Assembly (NCBI GenBank): GCA_013368445.1
Contig: JAACJO010000007.1
Span: 124,001-188,000, forward strand
Length of the DNA stretch: 64,000 nt
Origin: Leucocoprinus leucothites
Taxonomy: Eukaryota; Basidiomycota; Agaricomycetes; Agaricales; Agaricaceae
Direction: 5' to 3'
Positions 49,748 to 62,061 of this stretch are shown piece after piece. A program made the position numbers and the translations under genes. The notes below the pieces were generated by a model. The model ran no database searches. It saw only the letters and a program-made list of their open reading frames with translations, and had not been told where the DNA came from. The first letter of the stretch is position 1. The number at the start of each line of letters is the position of its first letter.

Positions 49748-50769
49748 TTAGTACGGAACAATCCTGCCGTCGGGGGCCTTCACGGCATCCTCAACGGGGA
49801 TATCCTGACGGCTCTTGAGCTCGCGTTTGTTGCTGTAGGGAACAATTCTACCGTCGGGGGCCTTGACTGCATCCTCAACGGGAATGTCCTGGCGAACCTC
49901 AAGGCTCCGTTTGCTATAAGGGACAATTCTACCGTCAGGGGCCTTGACGGCGTCCTCGACGGGAATATCCTGGCGTGCGACGACTTCTCGTTTGTACGGA
50001 ACAATTCTGCCGTCTGGTGCCTTCACAGCGTCCTCAACAGGAATATCCTGGCGCTTCTCCCGCTTGTAGGGAACAATTTGACCATCGGGAGCTTTGACAG
50101 CGTCCTCGACAGGAATGTCCTGACGTTTACTGTATGGGACGATTCTACCGTCAGGAGCTTTGACTGCGTCCTCGACAGGAATGTCCTGCCTCGCCTCGAG
50201 CTCTCGCTTGTATGGGACGATTTGGCCATCAGGAGCTTTCACAGCATCCTCGACGGGGATGTCCTGACGTTTACTGTAAGGAACGATCCTTCCGTCAGGT
50301 GCCTTGACTGCGTCCTCAACAGGGATATCTTGTCGGGATTCGAGCTCTCGCTTGCTGTAGGGAACAATTCTGCCATCGGGCGCCTTGACTGCATCCTCTA
50401 CGGGTATATCCTGGCGTTCGACGAGTTCCCGCTTGTAGGGAACGATCCTGCCGTCAGGTGCCTTCACAGCGTCCTCCACGGGGATGTCTTGACGAGGGCT
50501 GAGGTCTCGCTTGTATGGCACGATCCTACCGTCAGGGGCTTTGACGGCATCTTCGACGGGTATGTCTTGTCTTCGGGAATAGGCATTGATTGGCTCGAGG
50601 GGAGTGGGTTCACGTTGCTGGATGGCACGCTGAACGATGGTTTAGAACTTTTTTGACAAAGTAGTGAAAGAGAACTCACTGCCATTGGCATGGGCATGTT
50701 CAGGGGGATGCCCATGGCTTGGCAGGTAAAGAGGACGAAAAGTGTGGAAATGATGAATGAGGAGCGCAT
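49748..50769 (-). CDS. Secreted KEX2-processed repeat precursor with 11 peptide copies
   Basis: Two exons, 50680-50769 and 49748-50629, joined by a 50-nt phase-0 intron; 323 residues. MRSSFIISTLFVLFTCQAMG is a signal peptide. After a short pro-region (REPTPLEPINAYSRR) there are 11 copies of QDIPVEDAVKAPDGRIVPY, nearly all ending in KR, SKR or NKR, the Kex2 sites; the last copy ends at the stop. Short variable spacers (DLSPR, ELVER, ELESR, ELEAR, EKR, EVVAR, SLEVR, ELKSR) precede most copies and end in Arg; two copies have none. The core is almost invariant: only R15 becomes Q in two copies. This architecture is that of fungal KEX2-processed repeat proteins, which include pheromones, repellents and dikaritin RiPP precursors. 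The peptide itself is not one I recognise. Confidence 0.9.
49751..50569. repeat. Coding tandem repeat, 11 units of about 72-81 bp
   Basis: Cores of 57 bp recur from 49751-49807 (last copy) to 50513-50569 (first copy). Units differ at many third codon positions while the protein stays the same, so the array is old or under strong protein-level selection rather than recently amplified. Confidence 0.92.
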
Positions 50770-51293
50770 GATGTATCCGAAAAGATAGTAATTTGGATCG
50801 ACCAAGGGAATGAAGAAAGTGCTTGCGACTACTAGTAGCAAGGGCGCGCCTGCGGCCTAAAAATGAAGGGGGAGGCTGGGAAGACGTCAGTTACACATCT
50901 GCAGTCGTGCAGATAATACGACTTACAAAGAGAAAAGGAGGAAGAAAAAAGAAAGAAACTACGAAAAGGCTAAGGGAAGAGAGGAAAGACGGCTAGCATG
51001 GAGACCAGAGCCTTTTGTAGGCGACGGTACTTGGTGATGGAAACGGAGTCGCACGGCTACCAGATTGATATTTTAAGAAACCGAATAGTTGGAGCCATCA
51101 TTCATCTGTCGATGGTCACTGCCCGGTATCATGGTGGTCAGAATGGCAATTGGTGTTGGTCGTTAGGCCCCTGAGAACGTGACCCTGAATGGTAATTTTA
51201 CTATGCAGCATTGTGATTGATGCCTTTTTGGCAGATATTCTCGTTCTCTACTTCGTCCTTTTACGGTTGAGTGTATCGGCTGTTTCAGCTAGG
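50770..51293. promoter_or_regulatory. Divergent intergenic region, repeat precursor / ESF1
   Basis: 524 bp with no supported ORF; purine-rich (GA) stretch around 50935-50990. It must contain the promoters of both the secreted-peptide gene and ESF1. Confidence 0.4.
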
Positions 51294-53691
51294 ATGTCAG
51301 ACCCGCGCTTCGCTCGACTCAAAACAGATCCTCGTTTTCGACGCCCTAAAAAGAAACAACAGAAAGTTGTCATTGATGAGCGGTTCAAGTCTGTCTTTGA
51401 TCAGACAAAGGGCAAGAAGGGCAAGGGCAAGGGTAAACGTGCGTGCTGATGGTCGTTGTCAATCGAGCTCTCCCAAATGTGCTCATAGCTCTTAAATAGC
51501 ACTAGTGGATAAGTATGGCCGAACACTTTCAAAAACTCATGAAGAAGACAACCTGAAGAAATACTATCGGTTAGCTCCTGCCTCAGACGACGACGAGAAG
51601 GACGGTGGGGGTACGGGAGAAGTGACCAAAGCCATTGATTATGCTCGTGGAGAAGTTCTCATGGAATCGTCGGACGAGGAAGAGGACCAAGAGGGAGAGG
51701 ACACTGAAGTTTCTGATCAAAGCGATACAGAAGAAATTGTTCGGATTGGTGGAGACCATGATGAGCTGGAAATCGACCTTGACGAGGATACCTATGCAGA
51801 ACTTGATGCCCAGGTGGCAGCTTACGCAAAAACCAGGAAGGACTTGGACGAAAAGGAAGAGAAAGAAGAAGTTGGTGTTGTGAACCGAACTCGACGGCTT
51901 GCAGTGGTGAATCTGGACTGGGATCACGTCAGGGCGTCACACCTTTACAAAATCTTTTCCTCACTTGTCTCCTCCACGGCGCCACACGTTCCAGTCAATG
52001 ATACTCCGACATTTGGAAAAGATGGTGGGCCGAAGAAAGGGAAGGGTGGGGCTGCACCCGTTGCAAGAGGCACTATTCTCTCTGTGAGGGTATATCCGTC
52101 AGAGTTTGGCAAGGCACGAATGGAAAGGGAGGAAAGGGAGGGCCCTCCGGTGGATATTTTCAGAAGAAAGCAGAAAGAATCAAAAGAGATCAACGAAAAG
52201 ACGATATATGAAGTTGGTGATGAGAATGAGTATGACGAAGATGCTTTGCGGCGCTACCAGCTTGAGCGGCTGAGGTGTGTCTCAATCTCTGGTTCCTCTT
52301 CTAATAGCGTCAATGAATGACTATAGATATTATTACGCCATCGTTGAATGTGATACGACGGAGGCAGCCTCGCACATTTATAACCAACTAGAGGGAACAG
52401 AGCTGGAAAGGTCGGCTAATGTTTTTGACCTCAGTTTTGTTCCTGAAGATATGATATTTGAAAATGACCCGCGGTTCGTTTAAAACTCTACTTCACTGGC
52501 TGAAAATGACTTTGGTGAAGGGACGAAGCAACTGAGGACGTATCAGCCGATTACAAGCCAGTGGACTATGTCACTGATGTATGTTCTTGACCTCTATCCG
52601 CTTTTCATTTACAAACGTTCCTCAAGGCCCTCCGGCATTCGAAAGTCAAGCTCACCTGGGACGAGGACGATCCAGAGCGATATCAAGTAACACGCAGAAC
52701 CCTCACACGTCAAGAGATCGAGGCTGCTGATTTCAGAGCATACATCGCATCTTCCTCGTCAGAGGATGAAGACGAAGGCGGCAATGAGGACAAGGTCAAG
52801 AATTCCCGGAAGGGCAAAGATGTTTCTCGGCAAAAACTGCGCGCTCTCCTCCTTAGCGGAAATGACGACGGGCTGCCAGAAGGATGGAATAGCGAGGGAG
52901 AAGGGAGTGACGTTGATATGGAAATTACATTTACTCCTGGGTTGAGTGAAAAAACAGAGGGTGAGGAGACAACTCTGGATAAATATCATCGAAAGGTCCG
53001 AGAGAAAAGGAAGAAGAGAAAGGAAGAGCGGAAAGAGAGCAGTAAAGCAAAAACCGAGAAGGGTAGGGCTGGAAAGGTTGAAGGTGACGACTTTTTTGGT
53101 TCTGCGAGCGGCGAAGAGGATGAGAGCGATAAGGAAGCTCCAAAAGATGTTGGCAAAAATGTGGGCGAAAAGAAAGCTCGAAGACGAACACCCCCTAGGA
53201 AGGAAAGTACAGCGGAAGAACTGTCTCTCATTGCTTCCTCTCGGAACGTCAATGAGGAACCGAAGCATTTCGACATGAAAGCCGTGCTTAGGGCAGAGAA
53301 ACGCAAGGGGAAAAGGAACAAGAAGAACCAGAAAAATAAAAATGCTGGAGAGCAAGAACTACAAGAGGATTTCACGATTAATGTCAGCGATGACCGATTC
53401 AAAGCCTTACACGAGGATCACCAGTTCGCTATTGATCCCACTAACCCTCAGTGAGTTATTTATACTACCAATCATAACCCAGAAATCGACTCCCCGATTA
53501 GGTTCAAGGAAACGAAAGGAATGAAGGCATTCCTGGAAGAGCGTCAACGTCGACAGAAGGGAGAGCGAGGGGAGGATCACCAGCGTGTAGATCAGCCTCA
53601 AGTCAACGATCGAGGGTTAAAAAGTCTCGTTGAAAGCGTAAAACGTAAAAGCCAGGAAGCTCATAGCAATGGTAAACGGAGACGGGTGTAG
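51294..53691 (+). CDS. ESF1: ESF1-type 18S rRNA-processing factor
   Basis: Six exons: 51294-51438, 51500-52274, 52327-52473, 52521-52578, 52627-53450, 53502-53691; 712 residues. MSDPRFARLKTDPRFRRPKK and VDKYGRTLS at the N-terminus, the RLAVVNLDWDHVRASHLYKI RNA-binding-like block, YYYAIVECDTTEAASHIY, KLTWDEDDPERYQVTRR and the C-terminal NUC153 motif (VSDDRFKALHEDHQFAIDPT) are diagnostic. The protein is extremely rich in charged residues, as expected of a nucleolar SSU-processome factor needed for early pre-rRNA cleavage. I chose MSDPRF as start; the frame upstream is open from 51189. Confidence 0.94.
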
Positions 53692-53844
53692 TTCTTTCCC
53701 TTTCCTATAGAATGCTATGATATATGTTACATCCGAGGTAGACTACATGTGGGTGTAACAAAGGCGATTGGAGTCACGTCAGCAATCGCTTGCAGTGACC
53801 CCAGCGATTTGTCAGTGTGCGAATCCTTTGCATTAAGCGTGTTG

Positions 53845-54751
53845 TTACATGATATTTGCGTTGGAGAGGTCTAGCTCAGGGTGTTGGGCCTGGAACTTCT
53901 TAAGCATCTAAGCGAAATGTCACCATCTAACCCTAAAACATGAAGAGATTTGCAAACCTCTGCTTTCTTAATCTCATCCGAAGTCGGTTTTCCGAGTTGC
54001 TAATGGAACATCAGTGACGCCACTTTATGTTCAAGTACGAGTAACTAACCTTCTGCTGGCTATCGAACTAAGGAGGGGGAAGGCTGAGTGCTTTAGACTC
54101 TTGCTAGGATGACATATGCTTACCATCATCTTTTCGACGATGCCACTGCAATCGTGTCAGTAAAGGAACAATGGGAAAGTAAGACCGATTCATTTGGTGA
54201 GATTACCCACCGTGTCTCTGAGTCCAAGTCGCTTAATTTACTGTTTGGTGGTTCAATCTTGCTCGTGTCGATTTTTGGATGATGGGCGAGGACGTTCTCC
54301 CACCATGTCTGTTTGTTGAGTTTTTCAAGAGTGATTAAGACGGATTTTTTGTCCTCTTTTGAGAGGGATTATAGGGAATAAAAAGGCGGCAGCAACACAG
54401 TCACTCACGAAGGGTCCAGCTACTGTCATCGACCTTGATCTCCTTGCATAGTTCGCCATCGAGGATGGGATCCTGACCTTTGAGGCCGACGCTAAGCTTC
54501 TTTTTTTGAATGATCACAGATAAGTCTTTCCCTCTGGTTCCTGAAGGAACCGGCACAATAATCTCGACCTCTCCGAGTTCTTGTTTCCATTGATATGGCA
54601 GTGCTAAATTGTAATCAGAGGTGAAGCCAGGGCTCGAAGCAGCTTTAGAGAATAGCATACCGGCCTGCTCAGCAGCCTCGCGCTCTCGGTCTGCTTTGTC
54701 CTTGACTTCACGCTGCTCAGTAGTCAAATTCTCCTCCTCCGTGTTAGACAT
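53845..54751 (-). CDS. NUDC: Nuclear movement protein NUDC (CS domain)
   Basis: Six exons: 54409-54751, 54211-54355, 54124-54145, 54050-54067, 53958-53999, 53845-53907; 210 residues. The CS (p23-like) domain begins LPYQWKQELGEVEIIVPVP and contains KDLSVIIQKKKLSVGLKG and SSWTL. The downstream NudC signature is WWENVLAHHPKIDTSKIEPP, then KMMFDSQQK and the tail LKKFQAQHPELDLSNANIM. NudC is an Hsp90 co-chaperone stabilising LIS1/dynein and WD40 proteins, needed for nuclear migration. Three small exons of 18-42 nt lie near the 3' end. It is divergent from the SUMO ligase, 244 bp apart. Confidence 0.95.
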
Positions 54752-54995
54752 CGATGATCAGGAGATTCGTAGACGCGCTGAATTACCAAAACTCATGGCG
54801 GCTGATATATGGACGCTCGATTATGTCATCACGGGATTTCGAGCTTGATTATCCTTGTTTGTCCAGCCTCTTGTCCTGGGTTACAATCCTTCGCAGCCTC
54901 GCCGACTTTCACATTCCACGGTCAGAACTCGTGCTCGCATAGCTGCATCTTCCTTACCTCTAACCAGTCCCTTCCCTGAGCCTGCGTACTGGCTC

Positions 54996-57511
54996 ATGGC
55001 GAGCACGGAATCCTGGCCTGACTTCGATGTGAGTCCAAGTTCTCTTATTTTATTACTTTGTTCCTCAGTTGTCTACAGGCGATCCGTCATAATATCAAGC
55101 TTAACACTGTAGAAAAACTGAAACATATCCTGACGGGGTTAAACGACGAGTGTGGTACTCACCACGCCCGTTCAGGCAAAAAGCAAGATCTCATAGACAG
55201 AATTGTCTCCTCCCTGGATCAATGGTACCACGCAAGAGCGGAGGATAAGTGGTCGAAGGCGAAGGCTGTCATTGCACAAGTCAAGTCTACTGGAACGTAT
55301 GTGCCTTCTTTTGTGATTCGCCTCGCCATTGACGCGCGTGTGCCTCCCAAAAATCGTCTTAGTGGGTCTTAGGCATCTTTTACTGATCTGCTTGTGCAGG
55401 TATTCATCACCTCATTCAATGGCTTCGTCGTCTACACCTGCTTCAAACCCAGCAATACATTCGTTGTATCATGCGAACAACCTCGTTAAACCTAGCTATC
55501 AAGCATCGGCCTCTAACACAAGCGCTCTTCCTCGTTACGATCCATATGCTCCCCCACGCCGACCTACTGTTCCTCTTGCAGCAAATACGTCTTCATCAGC
55601 GTTCCAGAAGCCTCAGGGTACGCATGAAGGAACTGACATGCCCGTGATGCACATCTAATATTTCTCTGGTAGCCATTCGCTTCAAGGAATCGCCATTTTT
55701 CCACATAGAACAAATTTTATCCACTGTGGTCGAATGCCCAGGTAAGCAGTGGGGACAAAGCATATAACTACTTTCTTATCGCCGCCCTTAGAATCGGCCA
55801 GTTCCACCGACCGTCGTCAGCAACACGTCAATTTTACCCTATCTGCGGAACAAATCAGCAAACTTCGGGCCTCTGGGTGTGTACGAATGACCTCGATTTT
55901 TTATCAACACTGATTTGTTCACAGGACGAAGTACCAGTTACGCCTCTTTTGCACTTCTTCTTTCTTTTACTCTGGTCATTCCTCCTTCCGTTCAACCAGC
56001 TCTACTTCAGTTCCCTGTTTGGTCGAGTTCCCACCCACATGTGAAGTTCGTGTTAACAACGTGCAGCTTAATGCCAACCTCAAAGGGTTGAAGAAGAAGC
56101 CAGGAACAGCACCACCTCCTGATATCACTAAATTAGCGCGTTTAACGGCCACGCCCAACAAGGTCGAGCTCGTGTATGTGAACAGTCAGCAGCCTGTGCA
56201 AAATAAGGTTGGTATTTTGTCCCCCTCCAGGCTGAATCTATTTTAAAGTTTCCCTATCAGAAATACTACATGGCTGTGATGCTCGTCGAGTATACTGGTG
56301 TTGATCAACTTGTTGAAAAACTCAAGTCCTCATCTTACCGGAAAAGTGAGGACATTAAGCAGAAAAGTATGTCGTCAATACGTTCCTTGCGAAACGGTGG
56401 TTAATGGCTATATGCAGTGGCGGAGTCTGTGAATCCTGATGACGATATCGTCGCGGGGCCATCAAAGATGTCGCTAAAGTGCCCTGTATGTTTGTTATCA
56501 TCAATTCCCAGGGCGGTATGAGTTGACCACATTTCTAGTTGAGTTTCTTGCGAGTGGTCACACCTTGTCGGTCGTCAAAATGCGTACATTCCCAGTGCTT
56601 TGATGCGACGTCGTGGTATTATATGATGGAACAGACGACGACATGGTTGTGTCCTGTGTGCGAAAAGCAGTTGGATCACCGCGAGCTTATCATTGATGGG
56701 TGGGTGGTCATGGTATTTCATTTCTGCGTAAACTGAAAACCGTCATAGCTATTTCGACGAGATCCTCAAGGCGGTTCCTGAAGGTGTCGAGGACGTCATC
56801 GTAGAAGCCGACGGTGAATGGCATACAACAGATAACAAGTATGGCAGTGCGTCCTGGAAAGCCAAGAATCCTGTTGTTGCGCCCCAAACACCCAAGAGAG
56901 AGGAGTCTCCACCACCTGTTAAGCTTGAACCGGAAGTTGGCTCTATCAAGCTAAATGGTCAGCAGAAGACGGATGTGTCTTATATCTTACTGTCGGACGA
57001 CGATGAAGACGAGGTTCAGAAGGAGCTGTCGCCTTCACGCAGCGCCAATCGTTCAATCAACTCGACTCCTCAACACCAGACACAAAGGAAGGCGCCTAAT
57101 GTGATTGATCTGACACTGGACTCCGATGATGACGAACCTGCTCCTGTCCAGTCGGGGAAGCGCAAGATAACTGAGACTGAACTCGGACCTACTTCTCCCA
57201 CTGAACCCATCTGGAAAAAAGGTCGCCACGAAATCGATTATCAGCTTCCTTCCATCGCCACACTTCACAACTCGACGTCCAGTCCGCATTTTCGACAGCC
57301 TGCAATAACGAGTGGCGGTCGACTTCCGCCACCGCATACCATCAATCCTGGTTCACCCCCGCGTTATCCACATTACCCGGGGGCCTCTGCCCCTCTCTAC
57401 AACAATAGCCTTCCAATTCGTGGTAGTGGTTCTACACCCGGCTCCATTCAACTGCCGCCTCTTACTGGGTTGCCTCCTCATCGGCAGAGTGGCCAGCCCC
57501 GCTGGCCGTAG
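54996..57511 (+). CDS. SIZ1: SIZ/PIAS-type SUMO E3 ligase
   Basis: Ten exons: 54996-55028, 55079-55296, 55400-55617, 55673-55741, 55792-55876, 55925-56207, 56261-56366, 56418-56485, 56539-56699, 56749-57511; 667 residues. A SAP DNA-binding domain (about 12-60, NIKLNTVEKLKHILTGLN) is followed by a PINIT domain (SPFFHIEQILSTVVECPES to YYMAVMLVEY) and an SP-RING (about 355-415, KCPLSFLRVVTPCRSSKCVH...WLCPVCEK). A SUMO-interacting motif, VIDLTLDSDDDE, lies in the tail. It promotes SUMO transfer to chromatin and septin-type substrates. The order SAP-PINIT-SP-RING-SIM is exactly that of Siz1. Confidence 0.95.
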
Positions 57512-57979
57512 TTATAGTATTTATTTCTCTCGGTATTATCCTAGTTTTCGACATAGTTTACTTATGGCCTAATGCGCACGCCTATGTACTATATGCATCA
57601 ATTGTGATTGGTAGGATACTGTTGAAGATCGATTGTGGGGCTAAGAGAACTCGTAAATTCCAAAAATTTCAAACGATCCCGAGCTGCTGAAGTCAGGATC
57701 ATTTCATTGCTTTTCTTTTGTCCCGACTTCCGCCTCTTCCGAGCCGTAGGTGGCGGTGTAACACTGCAAATGATTTGATCTGCTCTCTGATTGGCGGGTT
57801 TGGTCAAATCACGCTACTTATCCGCGCCCGACAGGCTGGTGATACGGTCCTAAGCGGAGTTTGAATCTTCTCCGGTGCTTCCCGAATGCCTTTTGACACG
57901 CGAAGTTTTAGCAATTTGTCACTCAACTCTTCCTTTCACCTCCACTCACTCTTCCCGGTCTCTCTCCCGTAAAAAAAAA
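57512..57979. promoter_or_regulatory. Promoter region of the ADP/ATP carrier
   Basis: No ORF of note. A pyrimidine-rich tract (about 57925-57968) directly precedes a run of ten A that ends in the ATG, as seen in highly expressed basidiomycete genes. Confidence 0.5.
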
Positions 57980-59191
57980 ATGGCCGAAGCTAAGAAGGTC
58001 AAGACCCCTCAGGAATTCGCAAGTAGGTTCAAGTAGTGATATGTTCGTGAAGCGTTGTTGAATGTGTCTTGCGCAGTTGATTTCCTGATGGGTGGTGTCT
58101 CCGCTGTAAGTATCTTCTCGTCTTTCACGTATCCTTTCACTTTTTTTGACGCGTTATTCTCAGGCCGTCGCAAAGACCAGCGCTGCTCCCATCGAGCGTA
58201 TCAAGCTCCTCGTTCAGAATCAGGATGAGATGGTATGAGCTGGCACCTTGTCCTTCTGGCTTCTGAGCTCTGACACGTCATGTGTTTTCTAGATCAAGCA
58301 AGGGCGCCTTGCAACCCCTTACAAGGGTGTCACCGATGCTTTCTCCCGTACCTACAGGGAGGAGGGTCTTGTTTCCCTCTGGAGAGGAAACACCGCCAAC
58401 GTCATCCGTTACTTCCCTACCCAGGCCCTGAACTTTGCCTTCAGTAAGTTTCTCTTTGACGTAGATAATTCTCAGTTCTGACTAGTTCTCTAGAGGACTA
58501 CTTCAAGTCCTTGTTCGGTTTCAAGAAGAGCGAGGGTTACTGGAGGTGGTTCGCTGGCAACGTCGCCTCTGGTGGTGCCGCTGGTGCCTCTTCTCTCCTC
58601 TTCGTATATTCCCTTGATTACGCCCGTACTCGTCTTGCCAATGACGCCAAGTCTGCGAAGGGCGGAGGTGCTCGTCAATTCAACGGTTTGGTCGATGTCT
58701 ACAAGAAGACTTTGGCTTCTGATGGTATCGCCGGTCTTTACCGTGGTTTCATCCCCTCCGTTGTCGGCATTATCGTGTATCGTGGGCTTTACTTCGGTGT
58801 CTACGATTCACTCAAGCCCGTCGTTCTTGTCGGTGCTCTCGAGGGCTCCTTCTTGGCTTCTTTCGGTCTCGGTTGGGGTGTTACCATTGGTGCTGGTCTC
58901 GCGTCTTACCCTCTTGACACTATTCGGTATGCCAATTATCTCTCATCGTTTTCAATGTAACTGACATTTAAATTCAGTCGTCGCATGATGATGACCTCCG
59001 GATCCGGCCAGAACTACAAATCCATGTTTGATGCTGGTTCTCAGATCATCCAGAAGGAGGGTGTCAAGTCTCTCTTCAAGGGTGCTGGTGCCAACATTCT
59101 TCGTGGCGTCGCTGGCGCTGGTGTGCTCTCACTCTACGACAAGCTCCAGCAGGTTATGTTCGGCAAGGTCTACGCGGGAGGCTCCGGGTAA
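57980..59191 (+). CDS. AAC: Mitochondrial ADP/ATP carrier
   Basis: Six exons: 57980-58022, 58077-58105, 58164-58232, 58293-58443, 58494-58926, 58978-59191; 312 residues. The RRRMMM signature unique to ADP/ATP carriers is created across the last intron (CG|T CGT CGC). Three mitochondrial-carrier repeats are visible ([33 protein letters not shown]), with six TM helices. It exchanges cytosolic ADP for matrix ATP at the inner membrane. Codons are strongly C-ending, consistent with high expression. Confidence 0.97.
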
Positions 59192-59486
59192 AGGGTTGAC
59201 ATGAGTCGCTAATTCTCTATATATACACCATACGCATAGACTGTCATTTTTATTGTTTCTCGCTGGGTATGGCCTACTTTACTATACCCTGGTAAAAGTT
59301 AGTACTAGAATTTAGTGCGGATAATTACCCTCATTTTCGAGAGGATGGACTTCTTTGTGGCCGTAACCCTGAGTTGAAATTTTGAATCTCGGCCCTGAAA
59401 GTCACGCGAGTTTAGCCGTCGACCGAAAATAGGTGACATGCCGATCAATCACGATCAAAGCTTCGCGTGGACGCGTTCCAGCGGGT

Positions 59487-62010
59487 ATGCAATGTTTTCT
59501 TCGTCCACTATACTTGTCCCGGCGAGCATACACGACTGTCGCGACAACACTTTCAGAACCAAACGCAGGCTCCATTGTTCTCCGGCCATATCAGATTGAA
59601 TGCATTCAATCCTGCTTGGAAGCGCTTGCTTCAGGTACCACAAGAATTGGTGTGTCTCTGCCAACTGGTTCAGGAAAAACAACCGTCTTTCTTTCCCTGC
59701 TTTCCCAAATCTCTTCACCACCCACCAGCCCCCATGCTACGCGGTCCCTCGTTGTTGTCAACAGTATTGAGCTTGCGAGACAGTCAGCAGAGCAAGCTGC
59801 TCGGTTGTTTCCTGACTGGTCTGTAGAGATAGAGCAGGGAGCAAAGCACAATGCCACAGGTTCGGCGGATCTGTATGTTCCACCACTTGCTTTCAACTCC
59901 AAATGCTAAATCTGCTCAAGCACTGTAGCCACCTATCAAACGTTGATACGCCCTGATAGGTTTAGGAAATTCGATCCCAATTTCTTGAAAGCTGTTATCA
60001 TTGATGAAGCACATCATTCAGCTGCTCCTTCGTATGTTGTGTTCTTCTCCGACTTTGAGGCCATGCTCACGGCAGGATAGCTATCGCAGGCTCTTATCCC
60101 AATTTGATCCAAACATTCTCCATCCTGACCGTGCTACTCAACTACCCAAGCTTCCGCATTCTATTCCAATTATTGGTTTCTCTGCCACTTTCAGCCGTCA
60201 CGATGGCTTGATGCTAGGGTCCGTATTTGAGCAAATCGTGTATCACAGAGACCTCCTAGATATGATTAGGGACCAATGGTGAGTGGACCTTTCACTTTCG
60301 TCCTTGTTTATTGATAAACTTGCAAAAGGCTTTGTGACATCCGATTTACCTCTGTCAAAGCGAGTCTGAAACTCGACGAAGTTTCCGTAAACTCCCAGAC
60401 AGGCGATTTTAACTCTACCAGCCTTGCAAAGCAAATAAACACAGAACCCATGCGCGAGTTGGTTGTCAAAAGCTGGATTGACCGAGCTTGTAAGGCCATG
60501 TTTCATTGCCATTTACCCTTTTGACAAGTTTCATTAGCTGAACGAAAATCCACTCTCGTTTTTTGCGTCAATGTGGAGCACGTTCATGCTTTAACTGCCA
60601 CATTCAGGAGTTTTGGCATTGATGCACGCGGCATTGACTCTCAAACGGATGCTGCTGAGCGTAAACTGCTTATTTCGCAATTCAAAGAAAGAGTATTTCC
60701 AGTACTTGTCAACTGCGGTTTGTTTTTACCACCCTTGAGATCATTCCACTCAACCTTTGGATTCGCAGCTATTCTAACCGAAGGTGCTGATATACCGAAC
60801 ATCGACTGTGTCGTTCTGGCAAGACCTACGCGATCGCCAAACATATACGCACAGATGGTATGTATTGCTTGATTGAAACCGCGACGTGACCGTCTAATCA
60901 ATGTAAAAGATCGGACGAGGAATGCGTCTATCTCCTTCCACCGGAAAGGAGGACTGCCGAGTTATGGACTTCGTGGACCTTTCTTCCGAACTGAACGTGG
61001 TCTCGCTACCAACTCTCTTCGGTTTAGACCCTGCAGAAATTGAGGATGAAGGTATGTCTCGAACCTTTTCATTGTTCATTTCCACTCAGCATTCATCAAT
61101 TCAGAGAACGTCGAAACTCTGGAAGCAAAGTCTCAAGCCAAAACGGCGCCTATCCTTGGCCCTGACGGGACGCATATCACAGGTGGCCTCTCCGACCCCA
61201 GATACGGGGACTTGTCCGTCACCTATACCGACCACGAGGATCCATTTTCGCTCATGGACAACATGTCTGGCGCTCCAAACATGTTTAGAATCAGTTACAA
61301 CGCCTGGGTAGGATGTGGGAATAATATATACGTATTACCCTGCTTACAACACGGGGATGTGAGGATCCAACCTGTGGAAGACGAAGATGGTGCTCCGTTT
61401 ACAGACTGATTTCACATCCGAAGCGCTGATGTGTATGTTCTCTGCAGGTCGGACTTCCTTCAGTGGTTACTTCATCCCTCAGCTGGACCCAAGAGTAGCC
61501 AAGGCTAAAAATCTTCCTCCGTTTCTACGCAGACGGAACATCCTCAACGCTGAAACACTTGAAGAGGCAGTGAGGGGATGTGATACTTATGTTGCCAAAC
61601 AGGTGCTCAAAGGAAAGCTAGTCCGAGGGTACGTGCTCGTCGGTTTAACCTCGCTCCTCCTAATGTGCTTTTAGTGTATTACGGACAGCAAGGTGGAGAT
61701 CAGACCCTGCAACAGACCCTCAGAAGAAATTCGTTCAATCCAGGTGGACGAGCAGCAAAATGCAAAAGATAATGAAAAAGGAGGATATAGAGAAGAGGAT
61801 CAAGAAAATGACGAAAGGGGAGGCAGCAAACATGATCACACGATTGAAGCACGGTGCTCAGGTGAGTAATTTGGGGTCTTCACATGAGTTGTTCATTAAA
61901 TGGTATTCTAGAATCGCTACGCGAAAGAGTTGAAGAAGAAAGACCTGGCCGCAAGAGAACAAGTCAGGCTAGCTAAGTTCAAAGTTGAAGTGGGACCCCT
62001 TAAAACCTAG
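59487..62010 (+). CDS. IRC3: Mitochondrial DEAD/DEAH-box helicase, IRC3-like
   Basis: Eleven exons: 59487-59872, 59921-60031, 60081-60278, 60329-60489, 60538-60717, 60769-60857, 60910-61051, 61105-61389, 61448-61628, 61675-61861, 61912-62010; 672 residues. MQCFLRPLYLSRRAYTTVATT is a likely mitochondrial presequence. Helicase motifs are GVSLPTGSGKTTVF (Walker A), IIDEAHHS (DEAH), IGFSATF, EGADIPNIDCVVLARPTRS and QMIGRGMRLSP. Irc3 remodels branched mitochondrial DNA in yeast. The exon 8/9 join (GAAGATG|gtgctc, 58 nt) is the least certain: an open frame across it would encode DFTSEALM, but only splicing keeps the C-terminal frame. ACGCGT sits at 59471-59476 just before the ATG. Confidence 0.9.
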
Positions 62011-62061
62011 GCCCTATATATCCCCTCGTATATATCCGTATTCTAATACTAGATCACTTTT

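Noticed and set aside
49733..50656. 307-codon plus-strand ORF made of repeats, opposite the KEX2 repeat gene
   Set aside because: It is the antisense reading of the tandem array. It has no signal peptide or processing sites, and the minus-strand frame has a spliced signal peptide and conserved protein with synonymous changes.
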